Assembly (NCBI RefSeq): GCF_001294205.1
Contig: NZ_LAQT01000004.1
Coordinates: 62,001-126,000 of the forward strand
DNA length: 64,000 bases
Direction of reading: 5' to 3'
DNA from: Amantichitinum ursilacus
GTDB lineage: Bacteria; Pseudomonadota; Gammaproteobacteria; Burkholderiales; Chitinibacteraceae
Shown: one piece after another, positions 1 through 9,575 of the stretch
How the letters are laid out: every line of letters begins with the position of its first letter
How positions within the stretch are numbered: position 1 is the stretch's first letter
Made by a program: the position numbers and the translations under genes
Notes under the pieces: model-generated
Seen by the model: only the letters and a program-made list of their open reading frames with translations
What the model was told of the DNA's origin: nothing
Database searches by the model: none

Positions 1-380
1 TGACAGGCTGGCCCACTCGCGTCGCACGCTATTTGGCGTGACCTCTTTCAGGCGACGGTTGCGCAAATCCGCGAAGTGCTCCGGTCCAAGGTCTGGCAGA
101 CGGATATTCGCAAGCTTTTCATCGCGCGCAATGCGTTGCATGCGAAGGGTGTCCGGCCGCGCCCCCGTTTGGTGGGAATCACTTCTTCGATATAACGTTC
201 AAGCAATTCCCCAAAGGTGCGATTCGGTGCCGCGCCGCGTTTGCCGGCGGCAATATGGCTCTCTATCTTCGCCGCCCATGCAAGAGCTTCAGCTTTGGTG
301 CGAAAGCTGTCAGAAACGTCAACCTCGCCTTTACGGATGCGAGCGCGATAGCGCCCAGCGCGCTTCTCAATGGTGGCCAT
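1..380 (-). pseudogene. Tyrosine-type site-specific integrase, N-terminal part, frameshifted; continues beyond window edge
   Basis: Translation from the ATG at 380 begins MATIEKRAGRYRARI, an N-terminal arm-binding segment typical of phage and integrative-element integrases, followed by the core-binding region (residues LLERYIEEV). After TKRG the frame degenerates and stops at 48. Reading one base over, the expected integrase sequence resumes (DTLRMQRIARDEKLANI and on to VRREWASLS) and stays open to base 1. One extra base in the C5 tract at 162-166 would restore one continuous frame, so this is a single-base deletion or a sequencing error in a homopolymer. The gene starts 157 bp from the 3' end of tRNA-Leu, on the same strand, the usual arrangement for an element integrated at a tRNA 3' end. 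The catalytic domain lies outside the window. Confidence 0.8.
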
Positions 381-466
381 CTTTTTTAGGACAACCAGTG
401 GGACAAATTTGGGACAAGGCAGAGTGTAAAACGGGGGAAAACTGCGGTAAATAATGGCCGTAAAAG

Positions 467-512
467 TAAAAAAGCCCGGAAACCCGTCAATGACGGGGCT
501 TTCCGGGCTTTT
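467..512 (-). terminator. Intrinsic terminator downstream of tRNA-Leu
   Basis: The arms at 472-489 and 491-510 pair through AAGCCCGGAAA and TTTCCGGGCTT, with a slightly imperfect inner part. Read on the minus strand, the hairpin is followed by a T-rich run (TTTTTTAC). It lies 25 bp beyond the encoded CCA of tRNA-Leu, so it most likely ends that transcript. Confidence 0.7.
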
Positions 513-536
513 GCGAAGTCTGGCGACTTCTGTGTC

Positions 537-621
537 TGGTGCGAGCGGGGAGACTCGAACTCCCACGCCTTTCGACACTGGAACCTAAATCCAGGGCGTC
601 TACCAATTCCGCCACGCTCGC
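537..621 (-). tRNA. tRNA-Leu (UAG anticodon)
   Basis: The minus strand folds as an 85-nt class II tRNA. The acceptor stem GCGAGCG/CGCTCGC is complete, the anticodon loop TTTAGGT reads TAG, there is a long variable arm, the T-arm contains GTTCGAGTC, and the CCA end is encoded at 537-539. The leucine UAG isoacceptor reads CUN codons. Its 3' end faces the integrase gene, so it is the likely attachment site of the element that continues off the left edge. Confidence 0.95.
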
Positions 622-714
622 ATTGCCTTGTGCACCCGTTGCCGGGATGTCAAAACGGTCTGGCACCTACTTGTAAAGCCGTCCGCGCCGACCGCCGTTT
701 TCAGGCAGACCGGG

Positions 715-744
715 AGTATAAAGGATATGTCGCACCAAAAACAA
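715..744 (-). promoter_or_regulatory. Probable sigma-70 promoter of tRNA-Leu
   Basis: On the minus strand, TTGTTT (739-744) and TATACT (715-720) are separated by 18 bp. The predicted start is near 708, about 87 nt before the mature tRNA 5' end, leaving a processed leader. It was found by eye and not scored against other candidates. Confidence 0.5.
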
Positions 745-871
745 ACGCTGCGCTCGCCCCTGCTGGCCGCGCGCGGTTTATGGCATACTCGCGCCGTCAA
801 ACGGGGCTAAACTCCACGCCGATCTATAGTAAGCAAAGGCTGGCTTTTTTGCCGCATTCATCCTGCATTGA

Positions 872-1972
872 GTGACCGTATTCGTGAGCCTTTCCCCGAC
901 TTCTTTTGCCACCCTGCGCGTCGTTATCGACGGGCCGCCCTCGCCGGATACGCCGGTGCGCTGGTGTGGTATCGAGCCTTCCGGCCAGCTGCAACATGGC
1001 AGCGGCACGGTGGCGCAATGGCCGCACGCTGCCGCGATCGAGCTGCTGGTGCCCGCTACGCGTTATTCGCAATACCTGCTGGCGCTGCCGGCCCAATCGA
1101 TGCAAAAGCTGCGCGCGCTCTTGCCGCATGCGCTGGAAGAACGCGTGCTCAGCGACACCAGCGCGCTACATCTGGCCGCAGGCCCGGCCGCCAATGCCGA
1201 AACGCGTGTGGTGGCCACGGATCGCAACTGGTTGCGCGGTTGGGCCGGTTTGCTGGCCAACACGCAGCATCGTCCGCGCGCGGCCTATGCGATTTCCGAT
1301 CTGGTTGAACCCGCTGATGAAACCTCGCGCGCCGTGATGGATGGCGGCGTGATGCTGGTGCAGCACGACGAAGTGGCGTGGTTTGACGACGCGCAGGTGG
1401 CAACCGCCTGGATGGCCGACCGGCCGGTGCAGGATCTGGCATGGCCCGATCTGTGCGGCGATCCGGCGCGCGTTGACGCGATCAATCTGTTGCAAGGCGA
1501 GCTGTCGCCCAAAGTGCGCGTGCCTGTCGATGTGCTGCGCTTGCGTCGCGCCGGTATCTTGCTGGCGGCTGTGGTGTTGGTGGCGTTGGTTAGCGCGTTA
1601 ATCAGTTGGTGGTCTTTGCGCAGCGATGTGGCCTCGCTGCAACGCGAGTTGCGCCAGACCTTTGCCGCCGCCTTCCCGGGCGTGCCCATTGTGGACCCGG
1701 TGTTGCAGTTGCAAAGCCAGTTGCACAGCAGCGGCGCGGATCGCGGCAACAACAGTACGGGCGATCTGACCGCAATGCTGCAAAAGCTCGATGGCATTGG
1801 TCCGCTTAGCCTTAAGCGTTTGCGCTATGACGCCGGCCAGTTGCAGATCGACGTCGCCACTGCGGACGTGGCCGCCGTGCAGCAAAAATTGACCAGCGCT
1901 GGCCTTAAAGCCGACGCGCAAGCCGGGGCCGGTGGCGTGACCACGCTGCGCCTGGGCGGAGCCGCACAATGA
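872..1972 (+). CDS. gspL: Type II secretion system inner-membrane protein GspL
   Basis: GspL links the secretion ATPase GspE to the inner-membrane platform of the type II secretion system. The 366-residue product has the family layout: a cytoplasmic actin-like region (about 1-225), the conserved NLLQGELSP motif near 205-213 just before the membrane, one membrane segment (about 228-247), and a periplasmic ferredoxin-like end. The start is GTG at 872; a second in-frame GTG at 884 is possible, and neither has a strong ribosome site. The stop overlaps the gspM start (ATGA), so the genes are translationally coupled. The other gsp genes are not in the window; tRNA-Leu and an integrated element lie immediately upstream. 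Confidence 0.9.
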   Translation: MTVFVSLSPTSFATLRVVIDGPPSPDTPVRWCGIEPSGQLQHGSGTVAQWPHAAAIELLVPATRYSQYLLALPAQSMQKLRALLPHALEERVLSDTSALHLAAGPAANAETRVVATDRNWLRGWAGLLANTQHRPRAAYAISDLVEPADETSRAVMDGGVMLVQHDEVAWFDDAQVATAWMADRPVQDLAWPDLCGDPARVDAINLLQGELSPKVRVPVDVLRLRRAGILLAAVVLVALVSALISWWSLRSDVASLQRELRQTFAAAFPGVPIVDPVLQLQSQLHSSGADRGNNSTGDLTAMLQKLDGIGPLSLKRLRYDAGQLQIDVATADVAAVQQKLTSAGLKADAQAGAGGVTTLRLGGAAQ

Positions 1973-2442
1973 AAGCCAGATTCCTTGCCTTCTGGTTAGC
2001 ACGCGCGCCGCGCGAACGCGCCATGCTGGGCGCGGCAGCGGCCGTTATCCTGATTGCCTTGTTATATGTGGCGCTGTGGGAGCCGCTGGTTAACCAGCGT
2101 GCCGTGCTGGCCAAACAATTGCCGCGTTTGCAGGCCGATCTGGCGCAAATGCAGCGCAGCATCGCCCTGATCAAAGCCGCTGGCGGCGCACCGGGCGTGG
2201 CGCGCAGTGACGATCTGCGCCAGGCCGTTACCGCTAGCCTGGGTCAACGCAATATCAAGGCTGATATCCAGGCCCAGCCCGACAATCGCTTGAAGATTGA
2301 TGCCACTGAAGTGGCGTTTAGCCAGGTGCTCGATTTACTCAGCGGTTTGCAGCGCGAAACCGGCGCCCATGCCGTTAGCGCGGATATCTCCAGCCAGCAA
2401 AGCAATGGCATTGTCCACTTCACCGCGGTGGTGACTCGATGA
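1969..2442 (+). CDS. gspM: Type II secretion system protein GspM
   Basis: GspM is a bitopic inner-membrane partner of GspL in the type II secretion platform. The 157-residue product starts with a short basic cytoplasmic end, has one membrane segment at about residues 20-37, then a periplasmic coiled-coil and ferredoxin-like part, which is the family size and layout. It overlaps gspL and gspN by 4 bp on each side (ATGA both times), so the three genes are read as one operon. The assignment rests on layout and neighbours more than on sharp motifs, because GspM sequences diverge strongly. Confidence 0.85.
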   Translation: MKARFLAFWLARAPRERAMLGAAAAVILIALLYVALWEPLVNQRAVLAKQLPRLQADLAQMQRSIALIKAAGGAPGVARSDDLRQAVTASLGQRNIKADIQAQPDNRLKIDATEVAFSQVLDLLSGLQRETGAHAVSADISSQQSNGIVHFTAVVTR

Positions 2443-3158
2443 AACGTTATCGTCACCCTTTGATGTGGCTGGGCCTGGTGCTGTTTGGTCTGTTTGCGTT
2501 GCTGCGCTTGCCCACCGTGTTGTTCGCGGCAACTTTGCCTGCGCCGATGCAGGCGGGTGATGTCAGCGGCACCTTATGGGAAGGCCGCATCGGCCAGTTG
2601 GGCATAGGCGGCCAGCAATTGCTGCAAGACGTGCGTTGGCGTTGGCAACCGGCCGCGCTGCTGAAAGGCGCGCTGGCTTGGCAACTGGATACACGTTATG
2701 CCGACACGCCACCGGGCAGCGCGCGTGCCGTTCTGTCGGCGGCAGGATGGCGACTGGAAAACGTGGCGCTCACCGTGCCCGCCAGCCCGCTGATGGCACA
2801 AGTCAAAATGCTGTCGCCGTTCCAGCTGGGCGGCGATCTGCAGATCCGCGCGCTGGCCCTGGCGCAAAACCATTACGAGCAGACCAGCGTGTTGTGGCAA
2901 GACGCCAGCTCGCTGGTTACGCCGCAGGTTAATCCGTTTGGCAATTATCTGATCAATGTGCAGCAACAAGGCAGCGCTACCAACTGGTCCATGCAACCGC
3001 AGGGCGGCATGCTGGCGATCAGCGGTGGCGGCGGCATCAGCAATAACGGCCCGACCGGCGCACTGACCTTTACCCCGACGGCAGGCAAAGAGGCGATGTT
3101 TGCCGCGCTGCTGGACCGCATGGGCCCCAGCCATACGCTGCAATTAGGATCACGCTGA
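2439..3158 (+). CDS. gspN: Type II secretion system protein GspN
   Basis: The 239-residue product has an N-terminal membrane segment (about residues 8-28) followed by a periplasmic beta-rich region starting with the pattern AGDVSGTLWEG, which recalls GspN/AsmA-type proteins. GspN is an accessory component, found in only some type II systems and dispensable in several. Position after gspM with a 4-bp ATGA overlap supports the name. No downstream secretion gene follows; the next gene, glnB, has its own promoter. Confidence 0.85.
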   Translation: MKRYRHPLMWLGLVLFGLFALLRLPTVLFAATLPAPMQAGDVSGTLWEGRIGQLGIGGQQLLQDVRWRWQPAALLKGALAWQLDTRYADTPPGSARAVLSAAGWRLENVALTVPASPLMAQVKMLSPFQLGGDLQIRALALAQNHYEQTSVLWQDASSLVTPQVNPFGNYLINVQQQGSATNWSMQPQGGMLAISGGGGISNNGPTGALTFTPTAGKEAMFAALLDRMGPSHTLQLGSR

Positions 3159-3584
<426 letters not shown>

Positions 3585-3606
3585 TCGCTGGCTGCCACCG
3601 CCCCCC

Positions 3607-3638
3607 AAAAAAAACCGGCCCACGCCGGTTTTTTTATG
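3607..3638. terminator. Bidirectional terminator between glnB and priA
   Basis: A hairpin AACCGGC / GCCGGTT with a CCAC loop is flanked by A-runs on the left and T-runs on the right. It can therefore stop glnB on the plus strand and priA on the minus strand. It overlaps the last bases of priA. Confidence 0.85.
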
Positions 3639-5853
3639 CCTCAGACGGATCGATATCGATATACCAGCGCACGCCCGGCGCTTTCTTTTGCAATAACTCG
3701 CCCATCAAAAAACGCATGGCGCTTTGCAAGGCCGGCCGCGACGAGGAAGACACCAGCACCTGCGCACGTTCCTGATTGGCTTTGCGCATCATCAAAGCCG
3801 GGATCGGGGCACCGGCGTGGATGCCTGGTTGCGTGCGCAGCAACTGCACTGCCTCGCGCAGATAGGTGACCGCGCGCATCAATGTTTTTGATTCGGCGCG
3901 CAACATGGCCCACGCCGAATACGGCGGCAAATCGTTGGCCTTGCGTTCCTGCAATACGCGATCAGCAAAGGCCGCATAATCGCCCGACATCAGTTGCGGA
4001 TAAAACGGATCATCGTGATAGCGCGTCTGGATCAGCACGCGTCCAGGCAAGCCCGCGCGCCCTGCCCGGCCCGCCACTTGCAGCAGTTGCGCAAACAGCC
4101 GTTCTTGCGCGCGGAAATCGGTAGAGAACAGCCCGGCATCGGCATTGACCACCACCACCAGGCTCAGCCCGGCAAAGTCATGCCCTTTGGCCAGCATCTG
4201 CGTGCCGACCAGCAAACGTGCTTCTCCGGCGTGCACTTGCTGCAACATTGCGTCCAGACTGCCCTTGCGCCGCGTGTTGTCGCGATCGATGCGCAGCGGC
4301 GGCGTGTCAGGAAATAAACCGGTCAGCGTTTCTTCCAGGCGCTGCGTGCCAAAACCCAACGGTTGCAGATCGGCGTTGCCGCAATCGGGGCATTGCGCGG
4401 GCGGCGGGCTTTCCCAACCGCAATGGTGACAGCGCAGGCGCCGGTCTTCGCGATGCAGCACCAGACGGGCGTCGCAGCGCTTGCATGATGCGATCCAGCC
4501 GCATTCGTGGCACGCCAGTACCGGCGAATAGCCTCTACGGTTGATAAACACCAGCGCCTGTTGCCCGGCATCCAGACAATCACGCAGCGTATTGATCGCG
4601 GTCTGCGTCAGGCCATCAAACAAGCGCTGTTGTTGTGTGGAGATCAAGGTCATCTGCGGCGGCTTTGCACCCGTCACTGCGCGCTGGCCCAGCGTCAGCA
4701 GCGTGTAGCGACCTTCGCGCATATTGCGCCAGCTCTCAATCGCAGGCGTGGCGCTGCCCAGCACGATCGGCACTTGCGCCTGGCGCGCCCGATACACCGC
4801 CACATCACGCGCGGAATAACGGAAGCCCTCTTGCTGCCGGTAGGACTGATCGTGTTCCTCATCCACCACAATCAGCGCCAGATGCGGCAAAGGCGTAAAC
4901 ACGGCCAGCCGCGTGCCCAGCACAATGCGCGCGCGGCCTTGCGCGGCCAGCAGCCAGTTGCGCGTGCGTTCGCCATCGGCCAGGCCGCTATGCAGCGCGA
5001 CGATGTGTTCATGCGGAAAGCGCAGCCGAAAGCGCGCTTCCAGTTGCGGCGTGAGATTGATTTCGGGCACCAGCACCAACACCTGGCCACCATGCGCCAG
5101 TCGCGCTTCGATTTCGCGTAAATAGACTTCGGTTTTGCCGCTACCGGTTACGCCGTACAGCAAGAACGGTTGATAGCCTTGGGCGGCATTCAGCCTGGCC
5201 ACGGCGCTGGCCTGGCATGCGGTTAGATCAGGATGTGCACTCGCCTGGGGCGGCGCGGTATCTGCTTGCGGCACGGCCTCGACCACCCAACCCGCCGCGA
5301 TCCATTCTTTAAGCCAGCGTCCGCCATCGTGGGCCACGGCGCGCACTTGTTCGATGCTGCGCGGCACGGCCAGCGCCTCGGCCACGGCACGCTGCTTGTG
5401 CGCGCGGGGGCTCAGTTGGCCCAGCAATGCCGTCACGTCCAGCGCCTGCCAGAATTGCAGCGCCTGGCCGCCCTGCCACGGTTGTGGCTGGCGCAAGGCG
5501 CCGGGCAATGCCGCAGCAATCACTTGCCCTAATGGCCAGGCGTAATAGTCAGAACAGAATTTGCACAGCGCCAGGATGTCGGCGGGCAACGGCGGCATGT
5601 CGTCCAGCACCGCTTGGGACGCTTTGAGCTGGGCCACGGTCAGGCCTCGGGCGGGGTCGAGTTCGGCGCTGACGGCGACCACCACACCGGCCAGCGTCTG
5701 CTTGCCGAACGGCACGACAACGCGGCTGCCCACTGTTGGCGCAGGGCCTGCCCAAAGGTAGTCAAAAGTGCGCTGGAGCGGCACATCAAGTGCCACTTGT
5801 AAGTAACTGACGACCGCAGCGTGCACCAGTTTATGCCATCCAAAAATACCCAC
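3634..5853 (-). CDS. priA: Primosomal protein N' (replication restart helicase PriA)
   Basis: PriA is a 3'-5' superfamily 2 helicase that recognises stalled forks and reloads the replisome. Seen: the N-terminal DNA-binding start (YLQVALDVPLQRTFDYL), Walker A GVTGSGKT at about 234-241, Walker B DEEH at 331-334, and a paired zinc-binding region with CHECG, CKRC, CHHCG and CPDCG. Length (739 residues) is normal. The start is uncertain: GTG at 5853 or GTG at 5826, since no ATG precedes the conserved region in frame. A structured 278-bp intergenic region with DnaA boxes lies upstream. Confidence 0.95.
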   Translation of the reverse strand: MGIFGWHKLVHAAVVSYLQVALDVPLQRTFDYLWAGPAPTVGSRVVVPFGKQTLAGVVVAVSAELDPARGLTVAQLKASQAVLDDMPPLPADILALCKFCSDYYAWPLGQVIAAALPGALRQPQPWQGGQALQFWQALDVTALLGQLSPRAHKQRAVAEALAVPRSIEQVRAVAHDGGRWLKEWIAAGWVVEAVPQADTAPPQASAHPDLTACQASAVARLNAAQGYQPFLLYGVTGSGKTEVYLREIEARLAHGGQVLVLVPEINLTPQLEARFRLRFPHEHIVALHSGLADGERTRNWLLAAQGRARIVLGTRLAVFTPLPHLALIVVDEEHDQSYRQQEGFRYSARDVAVYRARQAQVPIVLGSATPAIESWRNMREGRYTLLTLGQRAVTGAKPPQMTLISTQQQRLFDGLTQTAINTLRDCLDAGQQALVFINRRGYSPVLACHECGWIASCKRCDARLVLHREDRRLRCHHCGWESPPPAQCPDCGNADLQPLGFGTQRLEETLTGLFPDTPPLRIDRDNTRRKGSLDAMLQQVHAGEARLLVGTQMLAKGHDFAGLSLVVVVNADAGLFSTDFRAQERLFAQLLQVAGRAGRAGLPGRVLIQTRYHDDPFYPQLMSGDYAAFADRVLQERKANDLPPYSAWAMLRAESKTLMRAVTYLREAVQLLRTQPGIHAGAPIPALMMRKANQERAQVLVSSSSRPALQSAMRFLMGELLQKKAPGVRWYIDIDPSEA

Positions 5854-6131
5854 AGTTATTGTGGATAACTTTGTGAGAAAAATGCGGGTATGCGCCCCTA
5901 ACCCGCATTACATCTTGATCACAGCTAGGTTGCCTATTTTTTACACGAGAAATTAAAGTCGTTTAAAAACAGCAACTTAGAAAAAATGACACGTTTTGTC
6001 GATTCATTGCGCAGAGGGCTTGACAAAGCCCGTTGAGGCTGCCCAACGCTGTGTATAACTCATCTCTACTTGACGCGGTGCCGCATTAGCGATACGGGCA
6101 AATGTATCGCTTTTAAAAAAACGGCAAAATC
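5854..6131. promoter_or_regulatory. AT-rich hemE-priA intergenic region with two DnaA boxes and three dyads
   Basis: Two DnaA-box consensus sequences, TTATCCACA (5860-5868) and TTATACACA (6050-6058), lie in the same orientation on the minus strand. Three inverted repeats are present: ATGCGGGT/ACCCGCAT (5882-5908), GGGCTT/AAGCCC (about 6017-6032) and AGCGATAC/GTATCGCT (6088-6111). The last is followed by a TTTT run on the plus strand, while the hemE side carries an A-run, so it is not a canonical hemE terminator. The region must hold the priA promoter; the exact elements are not clear. Confidence 0.5.
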
Positions 6132-7199
6132 TTAGTCATGATAGGGTAATGAAAGCTTATGCACGCTTTCGACCAAGGCGGCGACATTTTCGGGCGGCGT
6201 AAACTGGCTGATACCATGTCCCAGATTAAACACATGGCCTGCGCCATGACCGTAGGAAGCCAGCAAGCGGCCCACTTCAGCTTTGATCGCATCGGGCGAT
6301 GCCATCAGCGCATTCGGGTCAAAGTTACCTTGCAACGCGACGCGGTCACCCACACGGCGGCGGGCAGCGGCCAGGTCCACCGTCCAGTCCAGACCCAAGG
6401 CATCGCAACCGGTATCGGCCATCTGTTCCAGCCACAAACCGCCGCCCTTGGTAAACAGGATTACCGGCACTTTGCGGCCATCGGCTTCGCGCTTCAGCCC
6501 GCTGACCACCTGCTGCATGTAACGCAGCGAGAATTCCTGATACTTGCCGGCAGCCAGCGCACCACCCCAGGTATCGAAAATCATCAGCGCTTGCGCGCCG
6601 GCGTCTACCTGGGCATTGAGATACTCGACCACGGTGCGCGCATTCACATCCAGGATGTGGTGCAGCAGTTCGGGCCGGTCGTACAACATGGTTTTAACGC
6701 GGCTAAACGTATCCGAGCCGCCGCCCTCGATCATGTAGCACGCCAGCGTAAACGGGCTGCCACTAAAACCAATCAACGGCACACGGCCATCCAGCGCCTT
6801 GCGGATGCTGCTGACGGCGTTGAATACATAACCCAGTTCCGCGCCGACATCGGGCACGGTCAATGCCTTGATCGCGGCTTCGTCGCGCAGCGGGCGTTCA
6901 AACTTGGGGCCCTCACCTTCGGCGAAGTACAAACCCAGGCCCATGGCGTCCGGCACTGTCAGGATGTCGGAGAACAGAATGGCGGCATCCAGCGGAAAGC
7001 GTTCCAGCGGCTGCAGCGTGACTTCAGTCGCGTAATCCTGCGATTTGCACAGATCCAGGAACGAACCCGCCTTGGCGCGCGTGGCCCGGTACTCCGGCAG
7101 ATAACGGCCCGCCTGACGCATCAGCCACACCGGCGTGTACGGCACCGGTTCGCACATCAAAGCGCGCAAGAAAACGTCATTCTGCAGTGGGCTAGCCAT
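6132..7199 (-). CDS. hemE: Uroporphyrinogen decarboxylase
   Basis: HemE removes the four acetate carboxyls of uroporphyrinogen III to give coproporphyrinogen III in cytoplasmic haem synthesis. The 355-residue product shows the two family signatures, [16 protein letters not shown] near the N-terminus and [13 protein letters not shown] in the middle, plus the C-terminal HVFNLGHGI. The ATG at 7199 gives the normal N-terminus ([14 protein letters not shown]); the frame is open further upstream but that part does not look conserved. It is transcribed in the same direction as priA but separated by 278 bp. Confidence 0.95.
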   Translation of the reverse strand: MASPLQNDVFLRALMCEPVPYTPVWLMRQAGRYLPEYRATRAKAGSFLDLCKSQDYATEVTLQPLERFPLDAAILFSDILTVPDAMGLGLYFAEGEGPKFERPLRDEAAIKALTVPDVGAELGYVFNAVSSIRKALDGRVPLIGFSGSPFTLACYMIEGGGSDTFSRVKTMLYDRPELLHHILDVNARTVVEYLNAQVDAGAQALMIFDTWGGALAAGKYQEFSLRYMQQVVSGLKREADGRKVPVILFTKGGGLWLEQMADTGCDALGLDWTVDLAAARRRVGDRVALQGNFDPNALMASPDAIKAEVGRLLASYGHGAGHVFNLGHGISQFTPPENVAALVESVHKLSLPYHD

Positions 7200-7437
7200 C
7201 GAGCGGGGTGTCCTGTTGTGGTCGCGTGGGCAAAGCCAACGCGGGGCCGGATGTTGCCAAGGGGCACGGATAATACCGGCTTGCGGCAACGGTGCCAAGC
7301 GGCAATCAGCGACAAAGCGCGGATTTATAACTCAAATCCGCACTTGGGCTGGCTGGGCCGCACTGTAAAGATCGGGTGTTACAGCGTCAGGTAAAAGCGC
7401 TGGCGCTCGCTGCAAGCAGTGCGTCGCAAAATCAGAA

Positions 7438-7881
7438 TCAGCAAGGCCGCTGGGTCCAGCCGCCGCGCTGGCATTTCCAGTCTTGCCGTGCGTGCGTAAT
7501 TTGCCAGGTCTTGCCGACAAAGGCTTGCTGCAGCTCATAGCGTTCGGCACTGCGCGGCGTGTTGCGCAGTCCTTGCAGCAACACCGTCACGCTAACGTGC
7601 TGCAAGTCTTTGCTATAAGCCAGTTGGGTAATCTGCAGGCGCTGATATTCAAACAAGCCGTGCTCGTCCGAAACATGCTCGTTCAGAAAACCCAGCGCCA
7701 CCTGCACCGGATGTTCGCCTTCGCGCCCGATATACACAGGACGCGTCAGCGCCGCGGCCACGCTGGCGGTTGCCGGCGAGGGCGCTGCGCCAAGGTCCAG
7801 CGCGTCATCGTCGCCGGCCGCCAATACCAGCGCGGGCAACAGCGCCAGCGCCGCGCCGCAGCGCAACCAGCCCGCGCGCAT
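7438..7881 (-). CDS. Small exported protein of unknown function
   Basis: I do not recognise this 147-residue protein. It has a clear signal peptide ([15 protein letters not shown], then VLAAGD as a likely cleavage region), followed by an acidic linker and a soluble part ending in a cysteine/tryptophan-rich stretch (QDWKCQRGGW). Its ATG overlaps the glnS stop (TGATG), so it is translationally coupled to glnS. An in-frame GTG one codon upstream is an alternative. Location would be periplasmic. The mature part includes two Cys that could pair. Nothing in the neighbourhood suggests a function beyond co-expression with GlnRS. Confidence 0.7.
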   Translation of the reverse strand: MRAGWLRCGAALALLPALVLAAGDDDALDLGAAPSPATASVAAALTRPVYIGREGEHPVQVALGFLNEHVSDEHGLFEYQRLQITQLAYSKDLQHVSVTVLLQGLRNTPRSAERYELQQAFVGKTWQITHARQDWKCQRGGWTQRPC

Positions 7882-9575
7882 CACGCCTGGCCCTGGGTGG
7901 CCCAGGTGTCTTTCAGCGTTACCGTGCGGTTAAACACCGGTTTGCCACCCGCCACATGGTCTTTGCGGTCGGTCACAAAGTAACCAAGGCGCTCAAACTG
8001 ATAGCGCGTTTCGGGCGCGGCATCACGCACCACCGGTTCTACGTAACCGGTAATCACGGTCAGCGAAGCCGGGTTCATAAATTGTTTGAAGTCGACATAT
8101 TCGCCGTCATCACCGCGCACCGCATCGGGCCGCGCCACGGTAAACAGACGGTCGTACATGCGTACTTCGGCCTCGATAGCGTGTTCGGCCGAAATCCAGT
8201 GGATTACGCCCTTCACTTTGCGGCCCACCGGGTTCTGGCCCAGCGTGTCTTTGTCCAGCGAGCATTTCAGCTCAACCACCATGCCTGCGCTGTCTTTGAT
8301 GACTTCGTCACACTTGATCACATAGGAATAGCGCAAACGCACTTCGCCACCAGGCGTCAGGCGCTGCCACTTGGGCGGCGGCACTTCGGCAAAGTCTTCG
8401 CGCTCGATATAGATTTCACGCGCCAGCGGAATCTCGCGCTCGCCCCATTCTTCATGATGCGGATGGAATGGCGCGCTGCGGCTGCCGGTAACGCCCGGTT
8501 CAAAGTTGGTCAGCGTTACCTTGATCGGATCAAGCACGGCAATCACGCGCGGGCTGGCTTCTTCCAGCGTTTCGCGCACTGCGCCTTCCAGCGAGGCAAA
8601 GTCGACCACATTAGGCGTCTTCGACACACCGGCGCGCTGCGCAAACAGGCGGATGCCTTCCGGGCTGTAACCACGGCGGCGCATCCCGCTGATGGTAGGC
8701 ATGCGCGGGTCATCCCAACCCGTTACCAGATGTTCTTCCACCAACTGGCGCAGCTTGCGCTTGGAGGTGACCACGCTGAGCAATTCCAGACGCGAAAACT
8801 CGATCTGTTGCGGGTGCGCCGGGATGGTGATGTTGTTCAGCACCCAGTCGTACAGCGGGCGATGGTCTTCAAATTCCAGCGTGCACAGCGAATGCGTAAT
8901 GCCTTCCAGCGCATCCGAGATGCAATGGGTGTAGTCGTACATCGGGTAGATGCACCACTTGTCCCCGGTTTGATGGTGCGTGGCGCGGCGGATGCGATAG
9001 ATCACCGGGTCGCGCAGATTGATGTTGCCCGAGGCCATATCAATCTTGACGCGCAAGGTCTTGCTGCCATCGGCAAACGCGCCATCGCGCATCTGGCGGA
9101 ACAGCGTCAGATTTTCATCGGGCGTGCGGCTGCGATACGGGCTTTCTTTGCCCGGCTCGTTCAGGTTGCCGCGGTACTGGCGCATTTCTTCGGGCGTCAG
9201 ATCATCCACATAGGCTTTGCCAGCCACGATCAGCTCTTCGGCATAGGCGTACAGCTGATCAAAATAGTTGGAGGCATAACGCACCTCGCCTTGCCACTGG
9301 TAACCCAGCCACTGCACGTCTTCCTGAATGGCGGCAATGTATTCGTCTTCTTCTTTTTCCGGATTGGTGTCATCCATACGCAAATTGCACAGGCCGGTGT
9401 AATCCTCAGCCAGACCAAAGTTCAGGCAGATGGATTTGGCGTGGCCGACGTGCAGATAGCCGTTGGGCTCGGGCGGAAAACGCGTGACGATGCTGGCGTG
9501 CTTGCCGGAGGCCAGATCGGCATCGATGACTTGACGGATGAAGTTGCTGATCGGTGCGGGGGCTTCGTGGCTCAT
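7881..9575 (-). CDS. glnS: Glutaminyl-tRNA synthetase
   Basis: GlnRS charges tRNA-Gln directly with glutamine. The class I signature HVGH is at residues 42-45 inside [15 protein letters not shown], and the KMSKS-equivalent is VVTSKRKL. The C-terminal anticodon-binding barrels are present ([24 protein letters not shown]). Length is 564 residues, normal for the family. The ATG at 9575 gives the conserved short N-terminus ([16 protein letters not shown]); the open frame upstream is a non-conserved extension. A small exported protein gene is coupled to its stop codon. Confidence 0.95.
   Translation of the reverse strand: MSHEAPAPISNFIRQVIDADLASGKHASIVTRFPPEPNGYLHVGHAKSICLNFGLAEDYTGLCNLRMDDTNPEKEEDEYIAAIQEDVQWLGYQWQGEVRYASNYFDQLYAYAEELIVAGKAYVDDLTPEEMRQYRGNLNEPGKESPYRSRTPDENLTLFRQMRDGAFADGSKTLRVKIDMASGNINLRDPVIYRIRRATHHQTGDKWCIYPMYDYTHCISDALEGITHSLCTLEFEDHRPLYDWVLNNITIPAHPQQIEFSRLELLSVVTSKRKLRQLVEEHLVTGWDDPRMPTISGMRRRGYSPEGIRLFAQRAGVSKTPNVVDFASLEGAVRETLEEASPRVIAVLDPIKVTLTNFEPGVTGSRSAPFHPHHEEWGEREIPLAREIYIEREDFAEVPPPKWQRLTPGGEVRLRYSYVIKCDEVIKDSAGMVVELKCSLDKDTLGQNPVGRKVKGVIHWISAEHAIEAEVRMYDRLFTVARPDAVRGDDGEYVDFKQFMNPASLTVITGYVEPVVRDAAPETRYQFERLGYFVTDRKDHVAGGKPVFNRTVTLKDTWATQGQA

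Noticed and set aside
38-454. Plus-strand open frame of 138 codons at the left edge
   Set aside because: It is antisense to the integrase, whose sequence is recognisable on the minus strand; no ribosome site or family likeness.
622-871. Short open frames between tRNA-Leu and gspL
   Set aside because: They overlap the tRNA promoter region and each other, lack ribosome sites and family likeness.
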